The position numbers and the translations under genes were made by a program. Of a stretch of 64,000 nt of DNA, positions 11,735-22,046 are shown piece after piece (position 1 is the first letter of the stretch; each line of letters opens with the position of its first letter). The stretch lies in the NCBI RefSeq assembly GCF_016808335.1, contig NC_053150.1, positions 42,559,607 through 42,623,606 on the forward strand, written 5' to 3'. Source of the stretch: Panicum virgatum. Its lineage: Eukaryota > Streptophyta > Magnoliopsida > Poales > Poaceae. The notes under the pieces were generated by a model, which did no database searches, was not told the origin of the DNA, and saw nothing but the letters and a program-made list of their open reading frames with translations.

Positions 11735-12188
11735 GGAAAACGTCCAAATTACCCCCAGTATAGACAAAGTTTGATGACCCCCTAAACTATGCCTTGGTTC
11801 AATGTAACCTCTAAACTATATCATTTGTTTAATTGACACCTTAATACATTTTATCTTTTTTATTTCTCTATGCACAAGTGGAGTCTTTAGTTAAAATTTT
11901 GCAAGATGATACTAACATCATAACACATGCTAGAAAAATAAACTAATGCTTAGGATAAAATTATACAAAAATCATAATATAATTTTTCGGCATGCATTAT
12001 GATGTCCCCTACCATCCTGCAAAATTTGAATTAAACTTCAACTTATGTATGAAGATATAAAAAAGACATTGTATAAGGCGGTAAATGAACCAAATCGTAT
12101 AGTTTAGGGTGTTAATTAAACTAAGAAATAATTCAAGGGGTTATCCAAACTTTTGTTATACTTAAGGGGAGTAATTTGAACTTTTTTC
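11735..12188. mobile_element. Mutator-like foldback MITE, 454 bp
   Basis: The two halves are inverted copies of each other over roughly 200 bp. The left starts GGAAAACGTCCAAATTACCC and the right, reversed, starts GAAAAAAGTTCAAATTACTC. Both then follow the same course (AAACTAT, CATTTG/CATTTA, ATCTTTTTTAT, AATTTTGCA, ACATCATAA, CATGC) to the centre. Flanking 9-bp sequences TTGGAAATA (11726-11734) and TTGAAAATA (12189-12197) differ at one base, giving a 9-bp duplication as in Mutator-like elements. No coding capacity. Confidence 0.82.
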
Positions 12189-12278
12189 TTGAAAATATTC
12201 CACTACTTAATATCTCTCTTCATCATCTCGTCCCAAGTCTAAGAGAGGTCAGCAACAAATCGGATGGGAGAAAAATGA

Positions 12279-12465
12279 TGAAAGGATAAAAAAGCCTAAG
12301 AGGGGGGGGGGGGGTGAATTAGTCTTCTACAAATTTTAAAGCAATAAAAACAATCCTAGCAACAAGCCAATTCACCCCATGTGCCTAGAACTTTGATTGA
12401 GTGTGACTATCTAGTCGAAAAAGAGTTTTGCAACCTAAGTCCAATCCTACTCTAGCATGGCAAGT
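12279..12465 (-). mobile_element. SIRE-like copia LTR, left piece
   Basis: The sequence from TGAAAGGAT through the G-run and CAATTCACCCCATGTGCCTA to CATGGCAAGT matches the left end of the SIRE-like LTR at 45320 almost base for base. It is cut at 12465 by the family-A element and resumes at 23587. Confidence 0.85.
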
Positions 12466-12913
12466 TGTGGACGGTCCTTATATGCAAAATATTACCGTTA
12501 ACAGCTCAAAGAAAATACTACTTTACTATCATATTTTGTTTAGTATGACTTGGTTCCACTTGTATTTTGTCTTTATGTGATTCCAGGAACTTAGGGTGAA
12601 AATTTGAGAAAAAGAGCATAAAAGAATAAAGAATACCCCGTCTTGAAAATGCTCAAGTCTATAGAGAGGCTCGCAATTCAAAGTCAACAAAGGCCATCGT
12701 CAACATAGAAGGCCCACAAATTGCACCCAAGGCCCACCACGCGAAGGCGGCGGCCAGATGGCGGTGCCACTGGACCGGCCGATCCAGTGGGCCCGGCAGG
12801 CCCACCACTGAGGCGGTTGAGGCCCGGCTTTGGTGTGGCGGTTGTATGTCGGTTCCCAATGTCGGTTTCATTTACTACCATATCTGGAGGCGCCCGAACT
12901 GACCTTGGAGGCC

Positions 12914-12921
12914 TATATAAG
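12914..12921 (+). promoter_or_regulatory. TATA box of family A LTR
   Basis: TATATAAG in the context GGAGGCCTATATAAGCAGAG is repeated at 22495 and 24502, and as TATATATG at 52242; it is mutated at about 1474. It marks the U3 to R transition of the LTR. Confidence 0.75.
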
Positions 12922-13043
12922 CAGAGGCAGACCCTCCTGTCTCATTCATTCATTCATTCATTGATCTAGACAGAAGCCAGCCAAACCCTCTCTAGTTCTA
13001 ATTAGCCCTAGTTCTAGGATTAGAGGAGCTAAGTCTAGTTCAT

Positions 13044-13084
13044 CAACTTGATCAAGTTGTTCTTCAAGATCATCATTGATCTTG
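13044..13084 (+). promoter_or_regulatory. Two adjacent conserved hairpins followed by a splice-donor-like site
   Basis: CAACTTGATCAAGTTG (13044-13059) is a perfect 16-bp palindrome. Five bases on, CAAGATCA-TCAT-TGATCTTG (13065-13084) is an 8-bp stem with a 4-base loop. GGTAATAAC follows at 13085. The block recurs in all five A LTRs with almost no change. It would lie in the 5' leader of the transcript. Confidence 0.7.
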
Positions 13085-13140
13085 GGTAATAACTTTGTAT
13101 CCTTTTTGTCAGATCTTTATCAATTATTCAGAGTTGTTAT

Positions 13141-13542
13141 ATGAAGTTTGTGCTATTTATAGTATTTATCTTCATATCTTGTGCTATCATGAGTTACATC
13201 TACTCTATGTTTAAATCAGCCATCTATCCTATTATAATGCTCTGGAGTGCTTTGTGCTTGTTTCTAGTCTTAAACTTGACCATTCGTAGGGTGGGAGTCA
13301 CCGGTGGGATTAGAACAGTTTTCCGGTATGTAGGCAAGGTGCCTGGATATAAGTATTCCTTCAGATATGCACATGGTCTACTAGATATGGAAGAAAGACA
13401 ACAAGTAGTGACAGACTTGTTTGTCCTTGCATTCTTTCCTGCTAGGATGTGGTATAGGATCTTGATAAATATTTGGATCATGAATATGAACTGGATATTT
13501 TCCCTTTTTAATATGGCTTTAAACACTGATTTAATCATATGA
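13141..13542 (+). CDS. 133-codon frame inside the family A LTR, possible small membrane protein
   Basis: The frame begins ATGAAGTTTGTGC and encodes a protein with strongly hydrophobic segments near residues 3-25 and 30-48, a basic middle (R-R-V-G-V-T-G-G-I-R) and a C-terminus ending N-T-D-L-I-I. The same start, length and stop are kept in three LTRs (13141, 22717, 52473). Against function: the frame is broken at about 1711 and stopped at 24987, many differences between copies change amino acids, and it would sit inside a likely leader intron. I do not recognise the protein. Confidence 0.3.
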   Translation: MKFVLFIVFIFISCAIMSYIYSMFKSAIYPIIMLWSALCLFLVLNLTIRRVGVTGGIRTVFRYVGKVPGYKYSFRYAHGLLDMEERQQVVTDLFVLAFFPARMWYRILINIWIMNMNWIFSLFNMALNTDLII

Positions 13543-14015
13543 TTGATTGACCTTTCCTAATTTGATAACTTCTAAGGACATTCTAGACTTGCTCCGATGA
13601 CAAACCTTGTTCTAGTTTATTTTATTTGAGGTTAACTATGGTTTCTGGTGTGATTATCATATATATATATCCTTATCAATGTCTGATCATTATTTAAGTA
13701 ACATTACCTATTTATTTTGTGACAACTTATTTTACTTTGAGCAGTTGACTATGACCTATGAGTTGGATAATTAGAATATGTAGAAGAAAGTTTTATTAAA
13801 CATTAGAGTTCCCATGGGATAAAATAAATAAACGATAACCTGGTTTACTTCTGGTTGAAATGCTACAATGGTATTTATATCTGTGCGCTTGCAGATTCCT
13901 TATTTAAAATTGGGTTTTGATATATTTACTAAAAGTGTATTCCTAATATTATTATTAAGGATAGATCCTATGTCTATACTTAGTAGTAATGTTAAGGAAT
14001 GCCAACAAGCATTTC

Positions 14016-14033
14016 TGCCGCCGTTGCCGGGGA
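14016..14033 (+). other. Primer binding site, tRNA-Asp, family A copy 1
   Basis: TGCCGCCGTTGCCGGGGA, 8 nt after the LTR, matches the complement of the plant tRNA-Asp 3' end with one mismatch. Confidence 0.9.
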
Positions 14034-14572
14034 ACTCAATTTGAATTTAATATTACTAGATACATATACGAAATTATCCAAGGAGTGAGTCAACTGCTCA
14101 AAATATGGTTAATGTTACTCTTTCTATTTTTCTCCTATTTTTGGTGAATAAACAGGACAGTGTATGACTGGTTTCCCTCTGCCGGAAGACTTCAATTCAA
14201 ATCCCGAAAGGCTTTTAAGGAAAGTTTGTGCTCCAAAGAATCCACCACCTCTAGCTTTCAAGCCATTGGGAGAAGAACCAGCTATTCAAGCACCTAATCA
14301 AATGGGCGACGAGAAATCTCTTCGTGATTATTCTGTTCCCACCACGGACAATGTTGCCCTTGGACCTCAAGGAGACATTGGAAATGTGCGATTCAAACTC
14401 AAGACCAGCCTTATTAATATGGTGCAAGCAAGTCCTTTCTGCGGACTGCCACATGAGGATGCCAATGCACACCTTCAGCGGTTTCTTAACCTTTGTGCAA
14501 CCATCGTCATCAAGGACGTCCCTCAAGATACTATCCGTCTCAGGCTGTTTCCTTTTTCTCTTCTGGGAAAGG

Positions 14573-16142
14573 TGTAGCGAAAATGGCCTCTCATGCCATA
14601 TTTCAATATAATGTTTTGGTGATTGATATAGACAACACAACACTTGGACTAATATGATTGTTAAGATGACCATTCTCAGACTTTTAGGTTCAAGTGATGA
14701 CAAAGAGAAGATAGGCGTAGCTAGGCCTGAAGGTGGTTCCGCTAACCGATTAGCGGACGGGGGTCGAGGGGGAGCCACCCCTCGCGGATCTCAGGGCAGC
14801 ACCCTGAAACCTCTTCGGTCCAAAGGACAAGAATTGAAGAGACCGTGAAGAAAACCAAGTCAAAGAAATCAAGACAGAGATACTTTAGTATCACCGGTTG
14901 AACCGACGCTGAGAAAATCACATACGTCGGTGCACTGACTTGGAGCACACCAGGAATTTTGGTTTCACCGGTTGAACCGACGTTAGGGAAGTTGAATACG
15001 TCGGTGCAATGGACCCAGAAGCTGAGGCAAGGTCTATACATCGGATGAAATCGACGATTGGGTCTTGGTGAACGTCGGTGCAGTTGTCCGGAGAGTTTGT
15101 TTTCAGAGTTCACAGGACAACTACACTCACCGGTTAAACCGACGCAGCATTGGTTGATTGCCCGTACACGTAATGGCTAGTTTTTGAGGCGGACAGTTTA
15201 GTATCACCAGTTGAACCGATGATGGCTATTGGAGGTGCATCGGATTAACCGGCGTTAAGTATTTTTCTGGCAGCTTTTCTCCAACGGCTATATTTGCTTG
15301 TGCTGCCTATATATACCCCCAAGGCCGGGTCATTTGAGGGGGTTGGAGACTCTGGAAGTTCTATTGAAGATCAACATCAACTCCATCCACCATATTGAGC
15401 TTAGTGTCACATTCAAGCTTAGAATAGCTTAGTGCAAGTGTGAGCTTGAAAAGCTTAGTGCTTGGGAGGACTTGATCTTGCAAGATCAACCTTGAGCAAA
15501 GTCTTGCTGCGGCAAGCATTCATTGTATTCATCGTGTGACCCTCCGACTTAGTGTGGAGCGGCAACGACACTTTGTGCGGGGAAGGAGACCCCTCTTGGT
15601 GAGAAGCTCTGATAGTGAAGACGGTGCCGTTGGTGACGCTTCGAGAGAGACGGTGGCAGTGGCCTTGTCTTGGTGACTTGGGGTCACTTAACCTTTGCTT
15701 GCCAGGAGCCTTGGTGGCGAATGCAAGACGGTGATCAAGCGAAGAGACTCGGCATCACACTTGTTTGTATTGGACAAGTGGCCATGGATGTAGGGAGGGA
15801 CTTGGTGTCCTAACCGAACCACGTTAAATTATGTGTCTTGGTGTCTTCACGGGAGTTTGCATATTCTCTCCCTTACCTCTTTACTTACCGTATTATGTTT
15901 CCGCATTTACTCTATCTTGCGTACCTTTTCTTTCCTAGTTAGATTGATTAGGATTGGTTATAGGTTGCAAGTCTTTTAGGGGTAAGTAGAGAGTAGTATA
16001 GATAAACCTTAGTCATAACTATCATGTGTAGGACGTGTTAGGTTTATCTCATGCAAATAGATTGAGCCCTAGGATAGAAAGCGATTAGCGACCCTATTCA
16101 CTCCCTCCCCCTCTAGGGTCGGACACCCCGGTGATCCTTACA
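14573..16142 (+). mobile_element. SIRE-like solo LTR inserted in gag (1570 bp)
   Basis: It starts TGTAGCGAAAATGGCC and ends GATCCTTACA, with the exact 5-bp duplication AAAGG on both sides (14568-14572 and 16143-16147). The start shares the TTTTGGTGATTGAT/AATGACAACAC section with the other SIRE-like LTRs. TATATATA at 15308 marks the promoter. Upstream of it (14888-15262) is an array of ACCGGTTGAACCGACG-type motifs. There is no internal region, so the element was reduced to one LTR by recombination. Confidence 0.93.
14888..15262 (+). repeat. Array of ACCGGTTGAACCGACG / CGTCGGTGCA motifs in LTR U3
   Basis: Five or six occurrences of TCACCGGTTGAACCGACG or variants, each followed at 15-40 bp by an inverted CGTCGGTGCA-like partner. 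ACCGGTT and AACCGAC make the unit itself partly palindromic. The array stops about 50 bp before the TATA box. Confidence 0.8.
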
Positions 16143-17166
16143 AAAGGCACAGCAATGGTTCTACAAGGGAGGAGAAGCTGTTGATACTTGGCCGAAATGC
16201 GCTTTGGCATTCCTTGCCAAATTCTTTCCTCTGGGTAAGACCAATGCCCTTAGAGGTAAAATTTCTAGTTTTCAGCAGACAGCTATGGAAACAATTCCAG
16301 AAGCTTGGGAGAGACATCAAGAGTATATTGCGGCTTGTCCTCATCATGGGATGGACCAATGGCTTGTTCTCCAATGCTTCTATAATGGGCTCTTGCCTTC
16401 ATCAAGAGGTCATCTAGATGCTGCTGCTGGAGGAGCCTTCCTCGATCTTACAATCACTACAGCTAATACCTTGATCGAGAAGATGGTTTCCAATCAAGGA
16501 TGGAATGATGAACACGCTCAAACCCAGGGTCAAAGTAAGGGTATGCACACCGTCAAGGAGACGTATATGATAGCTGCCAAATTGGACGCGCTTATAAAGC
16601 GTATTGATGATCAAGAAAAGGCAAGAAGTCTACAAGCCGTCCACTCTATTGGATCGCACTTCACGTGCGAAGTTTGCGGCAACATGGGACATTCGGGGAA
16701 TGACTGCCCCGAAACTCGTGAAGAAGTGGCTTTCATGAACAATAACAACTTCGGCGGGTATCGTCCACAGCAACCCAATTGGAATCAGCCACGACCCCAA
16801 ATTTAGGGAGGTAACAATTTCAATTCCAATTTTAATCAACCTCCTTTGAGAGACCTTGTCCTTAACCAAGGCAAGGCCATTGATGCTCTTTCTAAGAAAC
16901 TTGCTGCTAATGATAAAACTTTGGAAAGCATCAACTTTAAATTGGAAGGTTTTTCTTCTACAATGAAAAGTCAGTTGAGTCTTAACAAAATGATAGAAAC
17001 TCAATTAGCCCAACTTGCTGCTGCTATTCCTGTTTCTGAATCTGGTAAAATACCTAGTCAACCTGAAAATGTTAGTGCAATTACTGTGAGATGGGGCAAC
17101 CCATCAAACAATATGCCACCGACTAACCCCGCAGGAAAGCTCAAGCACCGAAGAAGAAATTCCTAG

Positions 17167-18423
17167 GAAGATACACCCGGAATCCCTGCCATAAATTGCA
17201 GAATTCAGAACATTCCGGTAAAAGGAGCCCTTTGTGACCTGGGGGCTAGCATCAACATCATGCCAACAACAATCTATGAGAAGATAGATTGGGTTTTGCC
17301 ATTACCCCCGACAGATATTCAAGTACAACTGGCAGATTCAACCATCCGCCAACCTAAGGGGAAGCTGTACTATATACCGGTGTGGATCCGCAGTCAAGTC
17401 GTCTTCACGGATTTCATAATACTTGACGCGGAAGGCGACTTTGAGATGCCACTTATTCTTGGGCGTCCATTCTTGAGAAGCGCCAAGGCCCGCATTGATA
17501 TATGGGAGGAGACCATCAGATTCAACATCAATGCACATGGTATGTTATTCAGATTCCAACCACAGATACAAAAACCATGTGTAATTGGGCAGGATCATTT
17601 CCTCACCAAGAGACAAAGACGCCGTAGGGCCCAAAAGGCAAAGGAATACATCTCACCTATATCAGAGGTTCCAAAACGTCAAGATGACACATGGTCAGAT
17701 AACTGGGGGACCCCAACCATCAAGTGCTCGATCCTAAACTTCCAAATAAAGGAAGCACTATGTGATTTGGGATCCGATGTCAACATTATGACCATGGATG
17801 TCTACACCAAGCTGGAATGGTTTCTACCCCTGACTCCTACAGACACACAATTCCAGTTGGCAGATTTAACAATACGACCAGCTCATAGTCACAAAGATTC
17901 GGAGTTGATGGGGTCGAGGGACGGGGTCGAGGAACGAGATATGGTTCTTGTGAGAGGTTTTTACAAGACGGGAACGAAAACGACCCCGTGTTTCCGGGAC
18001 GGGATCGGTGTTTTCGGGTCGAGGAACGGTACCCTCAACCCCGAATCTTGTGACTATGGACCAGCTTGGGGAATCCTCTACTCCCTGCCAATTTGGATCC
18101 AAGGAGCAGTCGTCCATGCAGATTTCTTTGTTCTAGACAGATATAGTACTCTTAAGGTACCCATTATTCTTGGACGAACTTTCCTTCGGTCCACAAAAGC
18201 TAGAATCAATATGGCAGCAGAGACCATTCGGTTCAGCTTTGATGGGAGAAATATGACACTCAAGTTCCAGCAGGAGAAAGACGAGTGGTATTCATCTAAT
18301 GGAGATTACCGTACCACACATCAAAGGAAGGCAGATGAACAAAATCGCAAGGCAAGGCGATCACGCAAAAATACTCAGCAGAGTCCCTCAGGTATGGAAA
18401 GTGAAAAGTCCCGAGTCATCTGA
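17167..18423 (+). pseudogene. Two tandem retropepsin-like protease domains, family A copy 1
   Basis: One open frame carries two related aspartic protease-like domains. The first (about 17185-17560) has A-L-C-D-L-G-A-S with the aspartate at 17236, then Q-L-A-D-S-T-I-R and L-I-L-G-R-P-F-L-R-S. The second (about 17710-18260) has A-L-C-D-L-G-S-D with the aspartate at 17764, then Q-L-A-D-L-T-I-R and I-I-L-G-R-T-F-L-R-S. D-L-G in place of D-[ST]-G is usual in plant Athila-type proteases. An in-frame MITE (17884-18058) adds 61 codons to the second domain. The frame is cut off from gag by TAG at 17164. The protease would mature gag; whether the second copy is catalytic is doubtful because the residues after D-L-G differ. 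Confidence 0.85.
17884..18058. mobile_element. 175-bp MITE, hAT-type 8-bp duplication, in frame
   Basis: The ends are inverted repeats of about 25 bp (CATAGTCACAAAGATTCGG, and CATAGTCACAAGATTCGG reversed from the right). An exact 8-bp duplication GACCAGCT flanks it (17876-17883 and 18059-18066). The empty site is visible in copy 2 at about 37482 as ACGACTAGCTTGGGG. Insert plus duplication is 183 bp, 61 codons, without a stop. Confidence 0.92.
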
Positions 18424-19117
18424 CTCAGGTACTCTGTCTACATGATCAATTTCAACCGGAGGAAGTCCTGCTCGTCGGACTCATAAATGGTGAGCCCTTC
18501 CCGAAGGTAAATCAGTATGTATCCTGCATTTAATTTTAATTTTTCTATTCCATATTTAATTTTTCTAAAATCACCACTAGCATCCTTGAATTTTTCTGAG
18601 CAGGTTAAAAAATATGAAAATATTCTTTCGAAAATACTTAATTAAAAATAATAAATAAACACTTAAGAAAATATTTTGGGGCATTTAACCACGCCCCCAA
18701 CGGTCACTGCACGTGGGGCCCACCCCACATGACCGTTGGAGTCCAACGGCTATATAGCCGTTGGCCGGCGGGGCCGCCGGGGGACCGACCGGGCCCACTT
18801 GGCCGGGCCGGGCCCACCGCAACAGTAGCTGGGCCCCACCAGCCGGCGGTGGCCGTTGCCGGTGCTCCCCGGACACTCCTCCTTGCACCGCCTATAAAAG
18901 GGACCGAGAGGGGGGGAGCACCCCTTCCTCTCATTCTCACCTTCATCCTCTCCAAATTTTCGCTCTCGAATTTCCGTCGCTTTTGAGTTTGTTTTGCAGT
19001 GGTGACAAGTCCTTCTTTCCCTAATCCTTGCCGCAAGAAAGTTCTCTCATCAGAGGAGCAAGTTCCGGGTAAGAATTTCCATTTGTTTTGCTCACATAAC
19101 CCGGTTCGTTGTTCACC
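18424..19117 (+). promoter_or_regulatory. Spacer between protease and ORF1 with internal promoter and splice signals
   Basis: A conserved stretch (CCTGCTCGTCGGACTCATAA, 18466 on) ends in a donor-like CCGAAGGTAAAT with GT at 18507. An AT-rich part and then a GC-rich part with GGCCGGGCC-type motifs (18760-18830) follow. A TATAAAAG box lies at 18893-18900, a CT-rich start region next, and an acceptor-like TTTGTTTTGCAG ends at 18999. A second donor-like GGGTAAGAA is at about 19066. The same order is found in copy 2 (37798-38550). Confidence 0.6.
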
Positions 19118-20689
19118 ATGAAAAGCTTTGGGAGAACCCTTCGGAGGGTGGTGACGGGAAGCTCATCCCGTTCACAGGGTAGCCAAAGCTCACGCCACTC
19201 CGACACCCCACCAACACCAATGGACTTCGAGGAAGAACACGAGGAACAACAACAACCGCAAGCCGTCAACATGGAGATCGACGACCAAGATGCGCCGTAC
19301 CTCGACCTCCGCAACGACCAGGAACGTCAAGCCTACGCCATGCTCAAAAACCATGTGTTCGAACACACGTGGCACATTGACCCCGAGCTCCTCGCGAAGA
19401 TAGGTATGGATTCTGAATTTAATACCATTTGGCATACCATTGGTTGGGATACTTTTGTTCCGGTGGATGAGGTTGGTTCACGTCCCCTCACCATCTAATT
19501 TCTTTGCACTCTCCGTGAGACCAACGAAGGCATCACTTTTCGGCTTTTTGGGCAAGTCTATGAAATTACTTGGAAGGTTTTGTGTGATTGCCTTGGTTTC
19601 AACTCTCGCTGCGCTCTTGATCTTAACCACGCTTGTCCGGGTTTTCACCGCCATAATTTTTGGGGACATATTACGGGACAAGTCGTTCTTGGCAAGTTTG
19701 CATCAAAGTGCAATGTCATTCATCATCCTACTCTTCGTTTCTTGCACAAGTGGATGGCTATCACTCTCTTTTCCAGAGGTGATCCTAGCTCTGTGCGAAA
19801 CGATGAGTTGATGCTTCTATTTGCTGCTGTTAACAAAATCAAGGTTTCCCCTGTGAAAGCCCTGATTAGTCAATGGATTTCTTACATCAAGATGTTGGGT
19901 CCTATTTCTTGCACTTCTTTAATTACCCGCATCGCTGATATGGTCAAGGCTCTAGAAGGAAATAAAGTGTCATATATTCAAGAACCGCGACCTATCATCA
20001 ATGATGTTTATTTGATCCAGGGACACATTTTGAAAAGGGGTCCCAATGATACTTTGATTTATTTCTTCCCGGGTTTTGCAAATGAACTCTCGTTACCTAA
20101 CCAGGAGATCCATTTGTATACCTGTCCTTCACTTCTTTATCCTCTTGTGCCACAAGAGGAGGCTCGAAGGAGCACTTGTTCTGGTTTGCCTGGCAAGGTC
20201 ACTCGCAGCAGAGCCAGACGAGCAGCGGAGCAAGCACCACTTCCACAAGAACCACCTGTTGTGCAGCAGATGCAACAAGCAGGATGGGTTCCAACACCTC
20301 CACCTTACAGCGCTTGGGAAGGAGTATCCTACTTCAGGCCAACCACATCTTGGCAGACTGGAGATTCATAGGAATGGGCACAAGGTACGTATCGTATTTT
20401 AACTCCTAATTTGTCTGCTAGTTCCAGCTCCAGAGGACCTCCAGTGGGTGGTGTACGTCGCTCTACCTCGACCCGCGACTTCACCTACCTTACCCAGCAG
20501 CTTGGAGAGCTCAACATTCGCCACAACACCATGGAGGAGACCCTGAACCAACATGTTCAGGAGACATGTAGCCGCTTCGACACCCTCGAGCAGCTACAGT
20601 ACAACATCCAGCAGGCCCAGCAGCAACAGCGTGACGAGATGATGGCCTACTTTCGCTCGACGGGGTACAACCCCCATCAGCAGCAGTAG
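19118..20689 (+). pseudogene. Athila ORF1-like protein of family A copy 1 (env position), two nonsense codons
   Basis: The frame starts at ATG 19118 in the context TTCACCATGAAA. It has a basic Ser/Arg-rich N-terminus, an acidic Glu/Gln stretch, a central globular region (motifs H-I-D-P-E-L-L-A-K-I-G, I-T-F-R-L-F-G-Q, H-P-T-L-R-F-L-H-K-W-M-A and L-I-Q-G-H-I-L-K-R-G), a Pro/Gln linker and a C-terminal predicted coiled coil (about 20480-20650). TAA at 19496 and TAG at 20369 interrupt it; copy 2 has CAA and CAG there. The layout matches the ORF of element D at 32859. Similarity to the ATHILA ORF-1 family is from memory. Its function is unknown. Confidence 0.8.
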
Positions 20690-22046
20690 GCGAGCATCTA
20701 GCTTGGGGGAGGACCCCCTCAGTCAGGCACCATGTATATATTCCTGCTTTTATATTTGAAAATCCAAAAAAATCACTAAACCATAAAAATAAAATTTACT
20801 GCTTTCATGTGTGCTTATTTGAAAATCCATAAAAATCATAAAAGTGAAAAAGACCAAAAATATTTAGTTGCTTTCTTATATGCATAGTAGGATGGTAATT
20901 TCCTTTGTTGAGATGATGATATATTGCTCCATAAAACTTCCTTCATATGCCTAGTCATAGCTTAGTACTCCACCTATTTTGAAATTTGCTAGACTTGATC
21001 AAATCTTAAACCTAAAACTAGTGGGTAGCAGAAAACATTACCAAGTCTAAGCTGTTGGGAGTTAATTATGATATAAAAGCTTTATGATCTTCTCCTATGT
21101 AATGCTTGATATCCGGAGTATTTTAAAAAAAAACACACAAGGTTCCTATGATATGACAAATTCCTATTAGAGCCATGTGTAGGACAACCTTCTACATATG
21201 CTACTTATTATCTCATTGAGTTTTGTCAAATTTTGTGACCCTTAGTGAGATACTTGTTATACTCCGATGATCAAGTAAACATACACATTCACCATCCACT
21301 CTATGTATCCGAAAGCTAATCTCTCCAAAATCTCTAGAAATATGGGCTATACAAAAATAGAGAGAATAAAAGATGTGCACCCAAAAAGGGTGTGCCATGA
21401 GTGAAAAGATCCATGACCCAAAAAAGGCATGGCAGAATGATGCATGGACCCTATGAAGGCATGCCACACATTCAAAAGGATGTTTTAAAAAAAGAGTGAG
21501 GAAAAATATAGCCCATATCAAAGAGAAATAAGAGAAATTGGTCTAGGAGAAAAGAGTTCCCCCACACACATTTCACTACTTGATCAAAAGAATATGACTT
21601 GTGTTTATCTTTGGATCCAATCTTTGACTTAGCAAATATATGAGGTTTAAGTATGCCTTCCACATACCCAAAACTCCATATATCAGCTTTGTAGAAGTAG
21701 GAAAAAGTTCTAAAGTGAGGAATTATGCACATTTGAGATATCTGAGAGATCATAAGAGGAACCTTGCTTTTTCATAAAAACTAATAAAACCCTCCGGATT
21801 AAGAGCTAACAAAGGGAAGTGAAAATTGCTTGAAAACCGTCTTGACTCTTGACCGTGAGGGCAAGGGAAGTTATAAGCCCCACAGAAAGGTAAAAGAAAG
21901 AGGTCACTTCCGGCTTATGAAAACAAAGGTATGAGTATCATGCTATGCCAAAGGTATAAGTTGGAAGTATCATTACAGCAATTTCTGATCAACAACCCAA
22001 AAGTTAACTTTGCTTCAGGACGAGCAAAGGGTAGCTTGGGGGAGTT
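20690..22046 (+). other. 3' untranslated region of family A copy 1, with two polypurine tracts
   Basis: AGCTTGGGGGAGGA (20700-20713) lies 10 bp after the ORF1 stop and is followed by CCCCC, so it can fold as GGGGG-AGGA-CCCCC. The normal tract AGCTTGGGGGAGTT (22033-22046) directly precedes the LTR. Between them is AT-rich non-coding sequence shared with copies 0 and 2, including a GACGAGCAAAGGGTAGCTT end. Confidence 0.8.

Larger units (their letters stand above)
12466..14007 (+). repeat. 5' LTR of family A copy 1
   Basis: 1542 bp, TGTGGACGG to GCCAACA. The first bases have drifted from TGTTGACGG. It contains a GC-rich block, a TATATAAG box at 12914, a TTCA microsatellite just after it, two conserved hairpins, and a 133-codon frame. 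It differs from its 3' partner at scattered positions, most densely in the first 60 bp. Confidence 0.92.
14164..17166 (+). pseudogene. gag of family A copy 1, split by a solo LTR and holding two nonsense codons
   Basis: The frame opens at an ATG 8 nt after an AACAG acceptor-like site. It has the retrotransposon gag core (F-P-F-S-L-L-G-K before the insertion; F-L-A-K-F-F-P-L-G-K-T-N-A-L-R and I-P-E-A-W-E-R after it). A CCHC zinc knuckle C-E-V-C-G-N-M-G-H-S-G-N-D-C lies at 16666-16707, and a Gln/Asn-rich tail follows. The solo LTR at 14573-16142 interrupts it after codon 136. The same frame resumes behind it but is stopped by TAG at 16804 (CAG in copy 2) and TAG at 17164 (TGG in copy 2). Without these it would run straight into the protease frame. 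Gag would form the particle core. Confidence 0.9.

Noticed and set aside
13224..13538. Antisense 104-codon frame opposite the LTR small frame, repeated in other LTRs
   Set aside because: It is the shadow of the plus frame. Its recurrence only reflects LTR copies, and it reads against LTR transcription.
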